Of a stretch of DNA of 64,000 nucleotides, positions 1 through 11,648 are shown piece after piece (positions within the stretch are counted from its first letter, which is position 1; each line of letters begins with the position of its first letter). The DNA is from Diatrype stigma (Eukaryota; Ascomycota; Sordariomycetes; Xylariales; Diatrypaceae). The stretch covers positions 310,001-374,000 of the forward strand of contig JAKJXP020000004.1 of assembly GCA_022225965.2 (NCBI GenBank), in the 5' to 3' direction. Below the pieces are notes generated by a model. That model made no database searches and was not told where the DNA came from. It saw only the letters and a program-made list of their open reading frames with translations. Both the position numbers and the translations under genes were made by a program.

Positions 1-586
1 ACCAACCGGATAGTTTGCTACCAGAAGGGCAAGCTTGCCCCCGAAACGGCCGAGACCTTGCGCGCAACCCTTTACACCGTCATCTGCGGAAGCTCTAGTA
101 TTAGAAACAACTCCTTATATCCGTGGAACCTACCACTACTAATTATCATGATCCAAGTCAACCTCTATAACCACTTCCACTACATAACAACCTGGCAATA
201 GAAAGCATTCATTCGACAGACATCACGTTATGAAACATAATATAGCATCAACTTCCGTTGTTACATTGACCAGTAAATCAACTCGACGAGCCCGGCCGTG
301 CACTTCGCCCCGTGGTGTAGCAAACGGCTAGACACGGAAACTCTGCGGCATTGTGGCGTCTGCTTCGCCCGCTCACACCTATGTATTGTGCGTTTTTTGG
401 AGGCAGTGTGGCCTCCTAAGCCATCATGCATATTCTTGGTGGCTATGCTCAATTTGATGGGTTCGCCTTGTATTAGAGTCTTAGTAGTGTAGCCGTTCCA
501 TAGATTTAATTCCTTTCATTATCGTCAAAGTTCCTACATCTTCCTTCTTCGCAACAAGCTCAACCCAAGTCCCACCACAAGCAACA
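1..586. other. Left-edge intergenic region, possible partial ORF
   Basis: No gene can be assigned. On the plus strand, frame 1 is open from the window edge to a TAG at 199-201 (66 codons), so the 3' end of a gene lying further left is possible, but I recognise no domain in it. The minus strand is also open in one frame over the first ~110 bases. The last ~80 bases before position 587 are CT/CA-rich and are the likely 5' leader of the HET gene. Confidence 0.2.
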
Positions 587-2966
587 ATGGAAATATACTC
601 AGAGCTTCCGATTGGAGATGCCCAATCGGGCTTCCGCATGATGGCTCTTCAGCCAGGCGAATGGGGAGACAAGATTGATTGTCAGCTCTTTTCTACAACC
701 TTAACGAAGCCTCCCGAATACCATGCACTCTCTTACGCATGGGGTCCGCCGGGAGCAACTCGACCGGTTATTGTCAACAACAAGGAACTCGAAGTTAGGG
801 TTAACCTTGAGTCTGCACTGAGACACCTGCGGCGTAGAGACACGGCTTTCTTACTATGGGTGGACGCTCTGGTAAGACGAATATGAAGTTTAGGATGTAC
901 ACTTTTGACTCAAGTACTAATTTATGAAGTGCATTAATCAAAATGACATGGAGGAGAGGTCGCATCAAGTCGGCATGACGCGCTATATCTACGCGCATGC
1001 TATTGAGGTTATCGTGTTCCTTGGCGACGGACGAAACCATCGCACCGGCTATTCCCAGGACCTACGACCTTCTCCCGAAGTCGTCTTCCACAACAATCCA
1101 CTTGACGATGAACATATCGCAGATTTTTCTCGGCGTTGGACTTCGAATGAAATGCCACAAGCACATTCCAGATTAGATGTTTTTTGTCTCCTTGCAAGGT
1201 ATGCAAGAGGCCAACAAACATTACTTGATATGGGAGCGATAAACCAGGAACATAATTTTGAAGGAGTTTTTGAAAAGCTCAGAATGATGCTCCTGAGTGC
1301 TTGGTGGAGTCGAATGTGGGTATTCCAGGAAGCCATCGTAGCCAGGAAGTTGACAGTCCGTTATGGTAACATCTCCTGCGACTGGGAAATGTTTGCGCAA
1401 GCAGCATTTCAACATCGGGAGTCGCCGTCACCATCACTACCAGATTCTTGCAGCAAAGTCCTGACTCGGTTTGCGAGGCTTGTGGAAGATCTTGACACGA
1501 GACGAAGCGCGCGACAAGTATCAATGAATGCTCAAGAAGGGGCGGCGGAGATGCTAGCTCTCCTTCGAGCGACTACTAAGAGGGAGGCATCAGACGCTCG
1601 CGATAAAGTGTACGCTTTGCTGGGATTGATCCCGACGCAGAACCTACTCACTCCGGATTACAACCTGTCTACAAGGGATATCTACATTACCATCAGCTCC
1701 CAAATAATCGTACAGGGGAAGTCGTTGGCACCCCTTCAAGGAGACCTAGGCCGAAAGAGCAGAGCCGATTTGCCTTCATGGGTTCCAGACTGGAGCGCTG
1801 TTGTTGACGACCAGGACTTATATCGCACGAAATACGTGAGTCTATACAATGCCTGTGGCTCTTCTGATATTCAGTACGTCGGTTCGGTTAAGGACATGTC
1901 GTTGTATGCATTGAAGCATGCTCCTCAACTCCTTGACACGACTTTCACAGGGGGCATACCAGTACAAGATTCCAACTTACAATACTGGCTCGACAACTAC
2001 TATCCGAACCAGTTCCGACGCTTGGGTGGCTCTCCCTCCGTACATAAAGCGCCTTATAGACTGACCGACAACTTACAATACTGGCTCGACAAGTACTATC
2101 CGAACCTGTTCCGACGCTTGGGTGGCTCTCCCTCCGTACATAAAGCGCCTTATAAACTAACCGACAACTTACAATACTGGCTCGACAAGTACTATCCGAA
2201 CCTGTTCCGACGCTTGGGTGGCTCTCCCTCCGTACATAAAGCGCCTTATAGACTGACCGAAAGAAATTCGACTCACTGGGATTTTAAACTTTACCAAAGC
2301 TACCTAGAAATATGCGTTGGCTTTCACCTTCCGGCTCGTTATATCGCGGACGTGTATAAAGTACTATACAGACCTATTATAGAGTTACGAAGTAATGATC
2401 AGCTCAGGGACCTCTGCCATTCATACAATGAATTTCGAAGCCATCGAAAGGTTGAATGGGGCAACTCTATGTTACTACGAGCTCTTGTTTTCGGTCTGAA
2501 ATTCATTAACGGAGAACTTCGAATACTGGAAGGGACCGACGACGATGCGATTGAAGAATGGTTTCTTAGTCGGCTTCAGTCTAAATTTGACACGCCAGAT
2601 CCCCTTGGTCTCGATACTGTAATGAGGATAATGACAAGGAGGCGCTGCCTCGTTTCCTTAACGGGATCCAATATGGGATGGGCACCTCCGGACACCAGAA
2701 CAGGTGATTGCGTCTATATCCTCCCTGGCGGGAAAACACCCTTCGTGCTACGAACAACCATCAGTAAATACCCAAACAGAAGTTTTCGGTTGATTGGGGA
2801 ATGCATCATCGGGAACGTCATGGATGGAAAAGCTTGTCAAAATGCGAAATGGGATATCGCTCTTTTGCCTGTCACGTCCTGGACGGACTGGAGGTATGGT
2901 AAGTGGGCCGTAGGACTACCACATATCAGAGACCTTGATACGCTTGAAGAAACAATCCTCTTCTAA
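587..2966 (+). CDS. HET-domain (heterokaryon incompatibility) protein with internal repeats
   Basis: Two exons, 587-871 and 930-2966, give 773 residues. Splicing out the 58-nt intron (donor GTAAGA, branch-like CTAAT) joins WVDAL to CINQND, the HET hallmark WxDALCINQ at about residues 91-99. The N-terminal EYHALSYAWG (about 45-54) is the first conserved HET block, and MWVFQEAIVAR in exon 2 is another. HET domains trigger cell death after allorecognition or pathogen sensing in filamentous fungi; cytoplasmic action is inferred from the family. No NACHT or WD40 region is visible. The middle instead holds three 32-residue repeats (1974-2261). The ATG is in a good context (ACAATGG). Codon use is less GC-rich than in neighbouring housekeeping genes, as expected for an accessory gene. 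The partner or trigger cannot be named. Confidence 0.9.
1974..2261 (+). repeat. Three in-frame 96-bp tandem repeats inside the HET gene
   Basis: The units start at 1974, 2070 and 2166, each exactly 96 bp (32 codons, each starting NLQYWLD and containing RRLGGSPSVHKAPY). Units 2 and 3 differ at only a few bases, and unit 1 differs slightly more (Asn for Lys, Gln for Leu). Each gain or loss of a unit keeps the reading frame. Confidence 0.97.
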
Positions 2967-4075
2967 CCCAATTCCATAGATTCTAGTTTCCCTAAGGCAT
3001 ACATGCTTGCCTACGACTACCTGAGAGCATATACTGAATCTGTTGGCCTTGAGCTAGTTACCCTTGTCTAAGAGTATCGAGACGATGGCCAACAGTCCTT
3101 CTTATATCCCTCGTCTCATGGTGACAATGGCGCTGGTCATGCGACATTTCAGAAGCCAGCTCCCAAGTTAAGTACATTGGTCACGTCGGAAGCCTCTCAC
3201 CAGGGAGAAGACAACCACGGAGTTAATTGTCAGCTTTATATGCAGTCTCTTGTCCCTATCATCGGAGGATTCGACATTGCTCTTGCAAGTAGAGCAGTAC
3301 CTGTAACAATATCAATTTCTAGTTTAGAAGTCTAATATACTTGGGCCCGTGAAATAAGCACTTGGGTGTCTCTCGCCAAATAGCGTACGGATTCAGCAGG
3401 CGATATGTGATATGGAGAGACAAGCGCCTATATTGTATCCTCTCTTACGGCGGGTCATAGTATAGGGGGTGAGGGGTTAGAGGAAAGGGGCAGAGAGAGA
3501 GACAGGGATATTATTACCATATTATACTGCAGGTCCCGCTTAATAAAGTATGTGGGCACGGTGGGCAATATGTTATCGCCGTATCTATCGTCTAATCACT
3601 ATCTTATCTAAAGTGAATGAGGGGTGTTCCAGGCCATTCCCCACTTAAACTCTCGCACATCAAATGGGCGGCCACCAATTATGGACACAATAGGAACAGC
3701 CAAACTGCAGGCGACTGACCATCCCCCCCGTCTACTTACGAAGTACTGGAGCATGTACTGGAACAGAGGGCACTGCAGAGAGACCCCCAAGTGCTAAGCA
3801 CCCTGTACATGCCTACATGTACCTCAGCACTAGGCCCGATGCGGCATGGAGGGGCTTCTAATCGTGGGGTTCTGATTTTTCACACTGCAGAAAAAAGGAA
3901 AAAAATAATTAGATAGGTTGAGATTTTTCGGGAGGGAGGAAAATTCTATTCAAATTGGCTGGCCGTCCCTTCCCTGCCCCTCGACTTCCTCTCACAAATA
4001 CTTCGGATTTGTCGTTGACTGATTCTCCCCAACTCAACTTCTTCCATCACCACACCATCACATCTACCATTCAAA
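2967..4075. other. Intergenic region between the HET gene and SSB
   Basis: No coding sequence is supported. It contains the 3' flank of the HET gene, a purine-rich patch near 3475-3505, and the CT-rich promoter and leader of the Hsp70 gene (about 3950-4075). Confidence 0.6.
3938..3947 (+). promoter_or_regulatory. Weak heat-shock-element-like site
   Basis: GGAAAATTCT fits nGAAnnTTCn, two inverted HSF pentamers, 129 bases upstream of the Ssb ATG. Functional elements usually have three or more units and a third is not in register, so this may be chance. Ssb genes are in any case mainly regulated like ribosomal protein genes. Confidence 0.2.
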
Positions 4076-6323
4076 ATGGCGGAAGAAGTCTACGACGGTG
4101 CCGTTGGCATCGATTTGGGTCAGTACTCTTCCAGTTCCAACCTTGCGACAGATCCATCGCCATTCCCACATCCAAATCCACCCCGCACCGCACAGGCACA
4201 TCTGGCACTGTCTGCATCCATCTTGCATCCATCCGTCTTGCGCCTGTTCTGCCTCTCTCTCTGTGTCCGCTAGCTGACCCGTTCGCCCAACAGGAACGAC
4301 CTACTCCTGCGTTGCCACATACGAGGGTAACAATGTCGAGATCATCGCCAACGAGCAGGGTAGCTTCACCACCCCCTCCTTCGTCTCCTTCACCGACAAG
4401 GAGCGGTTGATTGGTGAGGCTGCCAAGAACCAGGCTGCCATGAACCCCCGCAACACCGTCTTCGATGTGAAGTGCGTATTACAATATTCCATATTCGATC
4501 ATTTGTTCCTCTTTCTTTTTGTTTTTATTACAGCATTCGTCAGTAACTAACCTGAGACTTTGCAACAGGCGATTGATTGGCCGACCCTTCGATGACCCTA
4601 TCGTCAAGAAGGATATCGAGTCATGGCCCTTCAAGGTTGTCGAGCAGAACAAGAACCCTATGGTGGAGGTGGAGTATCTTGGCGAGACCAAGACCTTCTC
4701 CCCCCAGGAGATCTCTGCTATGGTCCTTACCAAGGTACGGAGCGCAACCCTCCCCTATAGCCCTCCTGCGAAATGAAGCCTAACAATCTTTTGTGTGTAG
4801 ATGAAGGAAATTGCCGAAGTCAAGCTTGGCAAGAAGGTCGAGAAGGCTGTCATCACCGTCCCTGCCTACTTCAACGACAACCAGCGTCAAGCCACCAAGG
4901 ATGCCGGTGCTATCTCTGGCCTTAACGTCCTTCGTATTATCAACGAGCCTACCGCCGCTGCCATCGCCTACGGTCTTGGCTCTGGCAAGTCCAACAAGGA
5001 GCGGAACGTCCTGATCTACGATCTTGGTGGTGGTACTTTCGATGTCTCCCTCCTGAACATCCAGGGTGGTGTCTTCACCGTCAGAGCCACGGCCGGTGAC
5101 ACGCATCTTGGTGGACAGGATTTCGACACGAACCTCCTCGAGCACTGCAAGAAGGAGTTCCAGCGCAAGACGAAGAAGGACATCTCTGGCGACCCGCGAG
5201 CTCTTCGAAGACTCCGCACTGCTTGCGAGCGTGCCAAGCGGACCCTGTCCAACGGTGCCCAGACCACCATTGAGATTGACTCGCTTTTCGATGGCGACGA
5301 TTTCTTCCTCCAGATCACTCGTGCCCGTTTCGAGGACCTGAACGCCAAGGCCTTCCAGGGCACCCTGGAGCCCGTTGCTCAGGTCCTCAAGGATGCTGGT
5401 GTTGAGAAGAGCACTGTTGACGAGATTGTCCTCGTCGGTGGTTCTACTCGTATCCCTAAGATTCAGAAGCTCTTGAGCGATTTCTTCGACGGCAAGAAGC
5501 TCGAGAAGAGCATCAACCCCGATGAGGCTGTCGCCTACGGTGCCGCTGTTCAAGCTGGTATCCTCTCAGGCAAGGCTACGTCCGCTGATACCTCTGATCT
5601 CCTGCTGCTTGATGTCGTCCCTCTGTCCCTTGGTGTCGCTATGGAAGGCAACATCTTCGCCCCTGTTGTCACTCGTGGCCAGACCGTCCCTACCATCAAG
5701 AAGCGGACATTCACCACTGTTGCCGACAACCAGCAGACCGTCCAGTTCCCCGTCTACCAGGGTGAGCGTGTCAACTGCGAGGACAACACCTCTCTGGGAG
5801 AGTTCACCCTGGCGCCTATCCCCCCCATGCGGGCCGGAGAGGCTGTCCTGGAGGTCGTCTTCGAGGTCGACGTGAACGGTATCCTGAAGGTCACTGCCAC
5901 TGAGAAGACCTCAGGCCGCAGTGCTAACATCACGATCTCCAACTCTGTTGGCAAGCTTTCTTCCACTGAGATCGAGAACATGATCAGCGGTAAGTTACTA
6001 ACCCTCCTCCCTCCGAATAAGCCCGACACAGCAGTAGCTAATACAAAGTGACAGATGCCGAGAAGTTCAAGAACAGCGACGAGGCTTTCAGCAAGCGGTT
6101 CGAGGCTAAGCAGCAGCTGGAGTCTTACATCAGCCGTGTTGAGGAGATCGTGTCGGACCCGACGCTGTCTCTCAAGCTCAAGCGTGGCCAGAAGGAGAAG
6201 ATCGAGCAGTCTCTCAGCGATGCCATGGGTCAGCTCGAGATTGAGGACTCTTCTTCCGAGGACCTGAAGAAGAAGGAGCTCGCTCTAAAGAGACTGGTGA
6301 CCAAGGCGATGTCTACCCGATAA
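4076..6323 (+). CDS. SSB1: Ribosome-associated Hsp70 chaperone, Ssb type
   Basis: Five exons: 4076-4118, 4294-4471, 4569-4734, 4801-5989 and 6055-6323. They give 614 residues, the usual length for Ssb. The protein starts [15 protein letters not shown] and carries the Hsp70 signatures IDLGTTYS (ATP phosphate loop), [12 protein letters not shown] and the [13 protein letters not shown] block. The substrate-binding part has ITISN and a helical lid ending [11 protein letters not shown], with no EEVD tail, which separates Ssb from cytosolic Ssa-type Hsp70. Ssb binds nascent chains at the ribosome exit with the RAC cochaperones. Introns 1-3 (175, 97 and 66 nt) cluster at the 5' end; the fourth is 65 nt. 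Intron 1 interrupts a Gly codon inside the ATP-binding motif. All exon joins restore conserved sequence, so the model is firm. Confidence 0.97.
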
Positions 6324-7655
6324 GCGCCACTAATGTTTTACGGATTTTGATCATGGACTATAGATGGGCGTTAACTGGGCTCCTGAGAGCCCGGACTATG
6401 ATTTGACGCCCCATCTTGACGATTCGGTAGATATGGGCATTCAGAGGGAAACCATCTGCGTTCTCTCTTGGGTCGATGGATGAGGAAACACAAAAGTTTT
6501 TCAGGATGGTTTCTGCCATCTCTCCACCCCTTCCCACAACACCATTGCCTTCTCGGCTTATGAAACCATCCTGGTTCCCGGCGTATTGCATGTAGAATAG
6601 GCAGAACGAACTAACGGAAGGGCAACGAATGATACCTGAGTTATTCACACAACAAAATTTCATCTTCTATCTCGATAGTATCTGTGGTCGCTCATAGTAG
6701 TGCACATTTCGAATGATCTCTTAGACGATGCCTCTCAACACCCACAACTTTAAATCCGTATCTGGGTTTGCTACTACAGGTATAGCGAGTGTAAGACTTC
6801 GACGCTAGAACTTTTGATCGTGTCTTACTTCCGAACTGTGACTATTGTTTAATGCCAGCGGCGATGGCTCGGGTTATCAAGTTTTCAAACATGTCACTTG
6901 CTAGAGCACCGAGGGGAGGGCAGTGCACACCATTACAGCGTATAGGTAGGATACCTTACACACTCATCCCACTTCTGACCGGCCACAGGAAAAGGCCAGA
7001 TCCAACAGGCCTACTTCGCGAACAGAACCAAACGGTGACATGGTAACCTCGTGTTTCTAGAGAGTGCAGTCAACCTCGACCTGTAGAAGGAGTAGTACTG
7101 CTCTTCACATCTTATATCTACACCTTCGTTTTCGTTACTACCTATGTCTGGTCCACCATTTATGTCACGAACCGTCACTGGTGGTTTTATTTTTGGTAGA
7201 AATGTTGCAGTAGGGCTGGCTGCAGAAGCAAAAAGATAATAGATAAAAATAAAAACAGAAAGATCTGGGTGATTCAAGTCGTTACTACGGCGCGTATTCC
7301 TACCACCCACCTAATCGTTCATTTGTTCCAAGGTGTGGCACATGTATGGACCTTGGTACTGAAACGATATATTGTATTAAAACAAGGATGACTACCCTAT
7401 ACTGCCGATACTGCCTGATTATACAGATTGATCCTAATCCTGTATTTTATGAGGCGTATGTTGCAGGTGCTCGTGGTGTGACTTGAATTCTCTGTATTTG
7501 TCCCGCGGGGTCCAATATTTACAGGCGACGGGGACATGATTTTGCTCATATCCTACCGGGTCGCGAGTATCGTAAAGGAGCCTCTTGCCTCTGTCCATCT
7601 GACATCCGACGGGCGTTACGAATTGGATTCCTATATCCGCGGTATCCGGAGTCAG
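6324..7655. other. Intergenic region, no gene seen
   Basis: Short open frames on both strands show no recognisable protein and no plausible splice partners. It separates two convergent 3' ends (Ssb plus strand, secreted protein minus strand). Confidence 0.5.
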
Positions 7656-8550
7656 TCAGGCAGCTTCGGCCAAGCTTGCTTTGATGCACTTGCAATCTAT
7701 TCGGAAAGGGTTGTTAAGGGGAGGGGAGAGGGAGAGGGGAAGGGCGGAGGGGGGCGACGAGGACCCCTGGATTAGGATTGTATTGGATTTCCACTTACGT
7801 AACCATCCGGACGCTGCCAAAATATAAGGATCGTACTCTTGCCATCGAGCGGCCTCCTCGGAATCCAGTTTGTAGCAATTCCACCTGATACGAGCATACC
7901 CCCGGAAGTGTTCCTTTACGGACTGCTTCCAGGCCTGGCAGGCGGCCTGCTCGTCGTTGTTGTACTGGAGCCCCAAAGAAATAACAATCAGTCAGCGCGG
8001 TTCCCAAGATACGATCGACCACCCACCACCACCACCACCACCACCGATTACGGGTCTGCCGCTCTGGTCTGCTCTCCTTTCTGCTTGTTTTGCTTACCCG
8101 TTCTTGCCACCATTCAGACGGCACGGCGATCCCAAACTGGTTGTTGTACATCATATACAGCTTCGTGCAGAGGAACTTCTTGCCAAGCGCGGCGTATTCC
8201 TCCTGCTGGTTATGCTCGACGATCGCCGGAGACGTGAAGTTGCTGGGGAATGCGAGCTCGCCCGATTCCGCTACCTCGGTTTCTTCTGCCTCCTCGCGCG
8301 GCTCCACCAGGGACGGTGGCGGCGCCGGCCAGGACGACGGCGGCAGCGGCGGCGGCGGGACTTGCCCGGGTGGCGACAGCACCCCTAGGCTGACGGTGCC
8401 ATGGTCACCACCCGGCGCTGCTTCTGCTGATGACGACGGTGACGGCACGATGGCTCCGTTGGCCAGATCATCGGCGGCTTCGATGGGCTCGCCGATAGCT
8501 ACCGCGCTTGCTGTTGTGGTCAGCAGGGCTAATAAGGTGAAGGACACCAT
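7656..8550 (-). CDS. Secreted proline-rich protein of unknown function
   Basis: Minus-strand exons 8550-8098, 7964-7799 and 7696-7656 give 219 residues. The start MVSFTLLALLTTTASA is a clear signal peptide, probably cut after ASA. Then comes an acidic, Ser/Pro/Ala-rich disordered stretch (about 20-95, with several PPPP runs) and a more ordered C-terminal half with FLCTKLY, ACQAW, NCYKLD and HCKCIK (five cysteines). Donors are GTAAGC and GTAAGT; acceptors are CTCCAG and GAATAG. Intron 1 (133 nt) contains a CCA/TGG repeat. The frame is kept across both joins and ends in TGA. I recognise no family. It could be a cell-wall-associated or effector-like protein. The last 41-nt exon is the least certain part. 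Confidence 0.6.
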
Positions 8551-9803
8551 ATTGGATTGATGTATGAATAAGTAGGCTTTGTGTGTATAAGTAAGCTTCA
8601 AGAGTTTAAGGGGGGGGGGGGAGGTGAAGACCGCTGGTTTGGAGCTATCTGATGTTGCTGCAAATAGACGATGGAATATTAAAAGAGATAAAGAGCCTGG
8701 TGGACAGTCTAACTCCGATATTCTTTCGTCTGGAAAGTTGGGAAGGGGCAACAAGGTTCAATATACCAAGAGCTAACCTTGGAAGTTTCGAAGCATACTT
8801 ACACTTACCTATCTACGCTCTTTCGCTCTTTCGCTCTGCCAAAAGCGTCTGGTTATGTAAACTATAATCATACCCGGGTAGGTACGATCTCAAGTAATAG
8901 CGGGTGGTCAGGTCATCTCGACTCACACTGATTTCAGGTCCTGTATACCTGTAAGTCATTGTTGACCATCTCCGAATAACTAATAACTAATTAGTTCAAA
9001 TTCATCGCGTTCGAGTCTAGAAGTCATAAACAAGCATAGCTCTACCTTTGATTTCAGCACGGAGCATTCGCTTGTAAAATAAAACTTTTACATTTGCAGT
9101 AGCCCACACATGATACTAATATCCGCCATTACTTGCGAGCCTATGGATGACTCTTTAGACAACCTTGATCGGATATAAGTAAGAGGTAGGTCCGGTAGGT
9201 CTGGTAGAATTGGATAGGGGTCAATGGCAGTTGGGGAAGCTGGATGGCAGGTGGGGGGAGCAAGTGATAAGGTGGGCTACCTGCAGGTTTCATAAAGTGA
9301 TTATGCTCATTTCACGAATATCTTGGGCAAAGCTGGACAACATGCATGTAAGACATACAATGCATAGTACGAGCATATGGGCGCTTGGCAGCTTGGGTGC
9401 TGGGCTTTCCATATTAATTACTGACGTCAGTACTGGCTCATTACTACGTACCACGGAGCCCGGGCAGCTTGAAACATCAACAACACCAGGAACCGGGATT
9501 ATTACGAGTACAAAACACTCACGCCACATTCCTCGCAAATCTTAGTTAACCCCAAGATAAAGCCTGAGTCCAAGTTCACGAGCCAATCCTGGTGCCATGT
9601 CGCCGCCCCAGTTTCATCACCTTTGATTCCTGATTTGTAGCGTTGACATTGCACTCTGAGATTATCACGTACATCCACCCATCGATCCAACGACCCAACG
9701 ATCCAACAACCAACGATCCATACACCCACTTCGACCCGAACCGAACCCGAACCTGCATCCGCACCCGAACGTCCCTCCCTTCTCCGCTCTCCGCCGATCC
9801 AAC
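8551..9803. other. Divergent intergenic region
   Basis: Holds the promoters of the secreted-protein gene (minus) and the LMBD1-like gene (plus). A G10 run lies near 8608-8620. The last ~130 bases before 9804 are rich in CCAACGATC/CCGAACC repeats and are probably the 5' leader. No gene is supported. Confidence 0.5.
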
Positions 9804-11648
9804 ATGGCAGCGGCAGGCTATGTCCAGACGTCCCTGATCTGGGTGGCCTACGCCGTCGCCGTAGTCCTGGCGCTCATTGCCGCCTCGGTCACGACAGTCA
9901 TCTGGCAGACGCCGCGCGACCGGTCGGCCATCGTCAGCGTAGTGGCCATCGTCAGCCTCACTTCGCTGCTCGCGACGGTGCTGCTGATGCCGGTCGACAT
10001 CGCGCTCATCTCCTCGACGACGTCGGCCGCGCTCGGCCAGAAGAAGGACTGGGCCACGCCCGAGCGGGTCCGCGGCATCGTCTACACGCTGCAGGTCGTC
10101 TACTACTCGCTCTACAGCTTCGACGCCCTCCTCTGCCTGATCGTCATCCCCTTCGCCTATTTCTGGTACGAGGAGTACGACGAGGTCGAGGAGCAGGAGG
10201 GCGACCAGACCGTCGGCAGCCGCCTCTGGGGCGCCTTTAAGTACACCCTCGGCTTCGTCGCCCTCGTCGTCATCCTGTTCCTCATCGGCTTCTTCGTCCC
10301 GGTCGCGGCCGGGAACCGCGGCGGCGACGGCAACAACAAGCACCTCGACCTCGACTTCTTCAAGCGCCTGCTCGAGGACGAGAACCACGGCGAGAAGGCG
10401 CTGACCTTCGGCCTCGGCCTCCTCATCACGCTCGGCACCCTGCTCTACATCGTCTACACCGGCGCCGGCCTGGCCCTGCTGCCCGTCTCCTTCATCAAGT
10501 CCTCGCCGCCAGTATCGGCCCCGCAGCTGTCCGCCGACACGGCCTCGCAGCTGGAGCAGAACCGCGAGCGCCAGCGCCAGCTGCAGTTGCGCAACGAGGG
10601 CCGCGACGGGGGCGAGATGCCGTCCAAGGACCGGCGGGAGCTGGACGCGCTGGCGCGCGAGGAACTCACGCTCGTGCGACGCGAGAGGCTCGCGCACGAG
10701 GCGCAGGGCGAGGGCCAGAGCTCCCTGGTCCGCGCCTGGCACAAAGTCGGCGCCGTGTTCCGTCCCGTGAAGCTTGTTGGCGGCATCCTGCTCGTGGTGC
10801 TCACCCTCCTGATCTGGGTGTCGATGCTGATCACGGGCATCGACAAGGCGGCCAACTCGGTCTGCAAGCAGCACTGCGGCTACATCCTGGGCCACATCAA
10901 CGTGTTCCAGCCGATGAACTGGATCTTCGTGCAGACGGCGCGGGCCTTCCCCGTCGACTACGTGCTCATGGCGCTCCTGATCCTGCTGCTCTTCAGCAGC
11001 TCCGTGTCCGGGCTCGCCGTCATCGGCATCCGCTTCCTCTGGCTCCGCATCTTCGAGATCCGCCGCGGCCGCACCGCGCCCCAGGCCCTGCTCATGGCCA
11101 CGGTCATGCTGGCGCTCATGACGCTGGCCATCAACTACGCCGTGGCGCAGCTCGTGGCGCCGCAGTACGCCACGTACGGGACGCAGACGTTCTGCGACCT
11201 GCCGCCGCACCACGCCGACGAGGCGCCCGACTGCCGGGGCCAGCCCGAGGCCGTGCGGCCCTGCTCCGAGTGGGCCGACTCGCGCCACTCGGCCCACGTC
11301 TGCACGCCGACCGTCATGTCCACGTTCCTGAACCGCGTCAACATCAACTGGACCGTCTTCGGCGCCGTCGACTTCTGGGCCCAGTTCGCCTTCCTCGCCG
11401 TATTCCTCCTCGTCTTCCTCACCTCCCTCTGGCGCACCCCGCACCTCGACCTCGGCGACCTCGACGAGCGGGCCGAGGCCGACGAGGAGGAAGGCCTCCT
11501 GGCCGGCACCGGCAGCCGCTTCAGCGCCACCTGGCAGGACATCACGGGCCGTCGCCGAGATGCGGGCGCGAGCGGCAGCCCGAAGCGGTCGTACCAGGCG
11601 ACGGCGGATCATAATAACGGCGGTGGCCGCGCTCATAACGGCGATTAA
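9804..11648 (+). CDS. LMBR1/LMBD1-family membrane protein, putative lysosomal cobalamin transporter
   Basis: A single 614-residue frame, with the ATG in a good context (AACATGG). The N-terminus has closely spaced hydrophobic segments (about 10-30, 40-65 and 90-120), then three more before residue 235. A charged cytosolic loop full of Glu/Arg/Gln (about 240-315) follows, then C-terminal membrane segments. [23 protein letters not shown] and the segment after it resemble the LMBR1 domain of LMBD1. In animals LMBD1 works with ABCD4 in lysosomal cobalamin export; fungal members are annotated by similarity as probable lysosomal cobalamin transporters. Most fungi do not use B12, so the real cargo or role here is unclear. 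GC content is very high, and a long open frame on the opposite strand is a by-product of that. Confidence 0.88.
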   Translation: MAAAGYVQTSLIWVAYAVAVVLALIAASVTTVIWQTPRDRSAIVSVVAIVSLTSLLATVLLMPVDIALISSTTSAALGQKKDWATPERVRGIVYTLQVVYYSLYSFDALLCLIVIPFAYFWYEEYDEVEEQEGDQTVGSRLWGAFKYTLGFVALVVILFLIGFFVPVAAGNRGGDGNNKHLDLDFFKRLLEDENHGEKALTFGLGLLITLGTLLYIVYTGAGLALLPVSFIKSSPPVSAPQLSADTASQLEQNRERQRQLQLRNEGRDGGEMPSKDRRELDALAREELTLVRRERLAHEAQGEGQSSLVRAWHKVGAVFRPVKLVGGILLVVLTLLIWVSMLITGIDKAANSVCKQHCGYILGHINVFQPMNWIFVQTARAFPVDYVLMALLILLLFSSSVSGLAVIGIRFLWLRIFEIRRGRTAPQALLMATVMLALMTLAINYAVAQLVAPQYATYGTQTFCDLPPHHADEAPDCRGQPEAVRPCSEWADSRHSAHVCTPTVMSTFLNRVNINWTVFGAVDFWAQFAFLAVFLLVFLTSLWRTPHLDLGDLDERAEADEEEGLLAGTGSRFSATWQDITGRRRDAGASGSPKRSYQATADHNNGGGRAHNGD

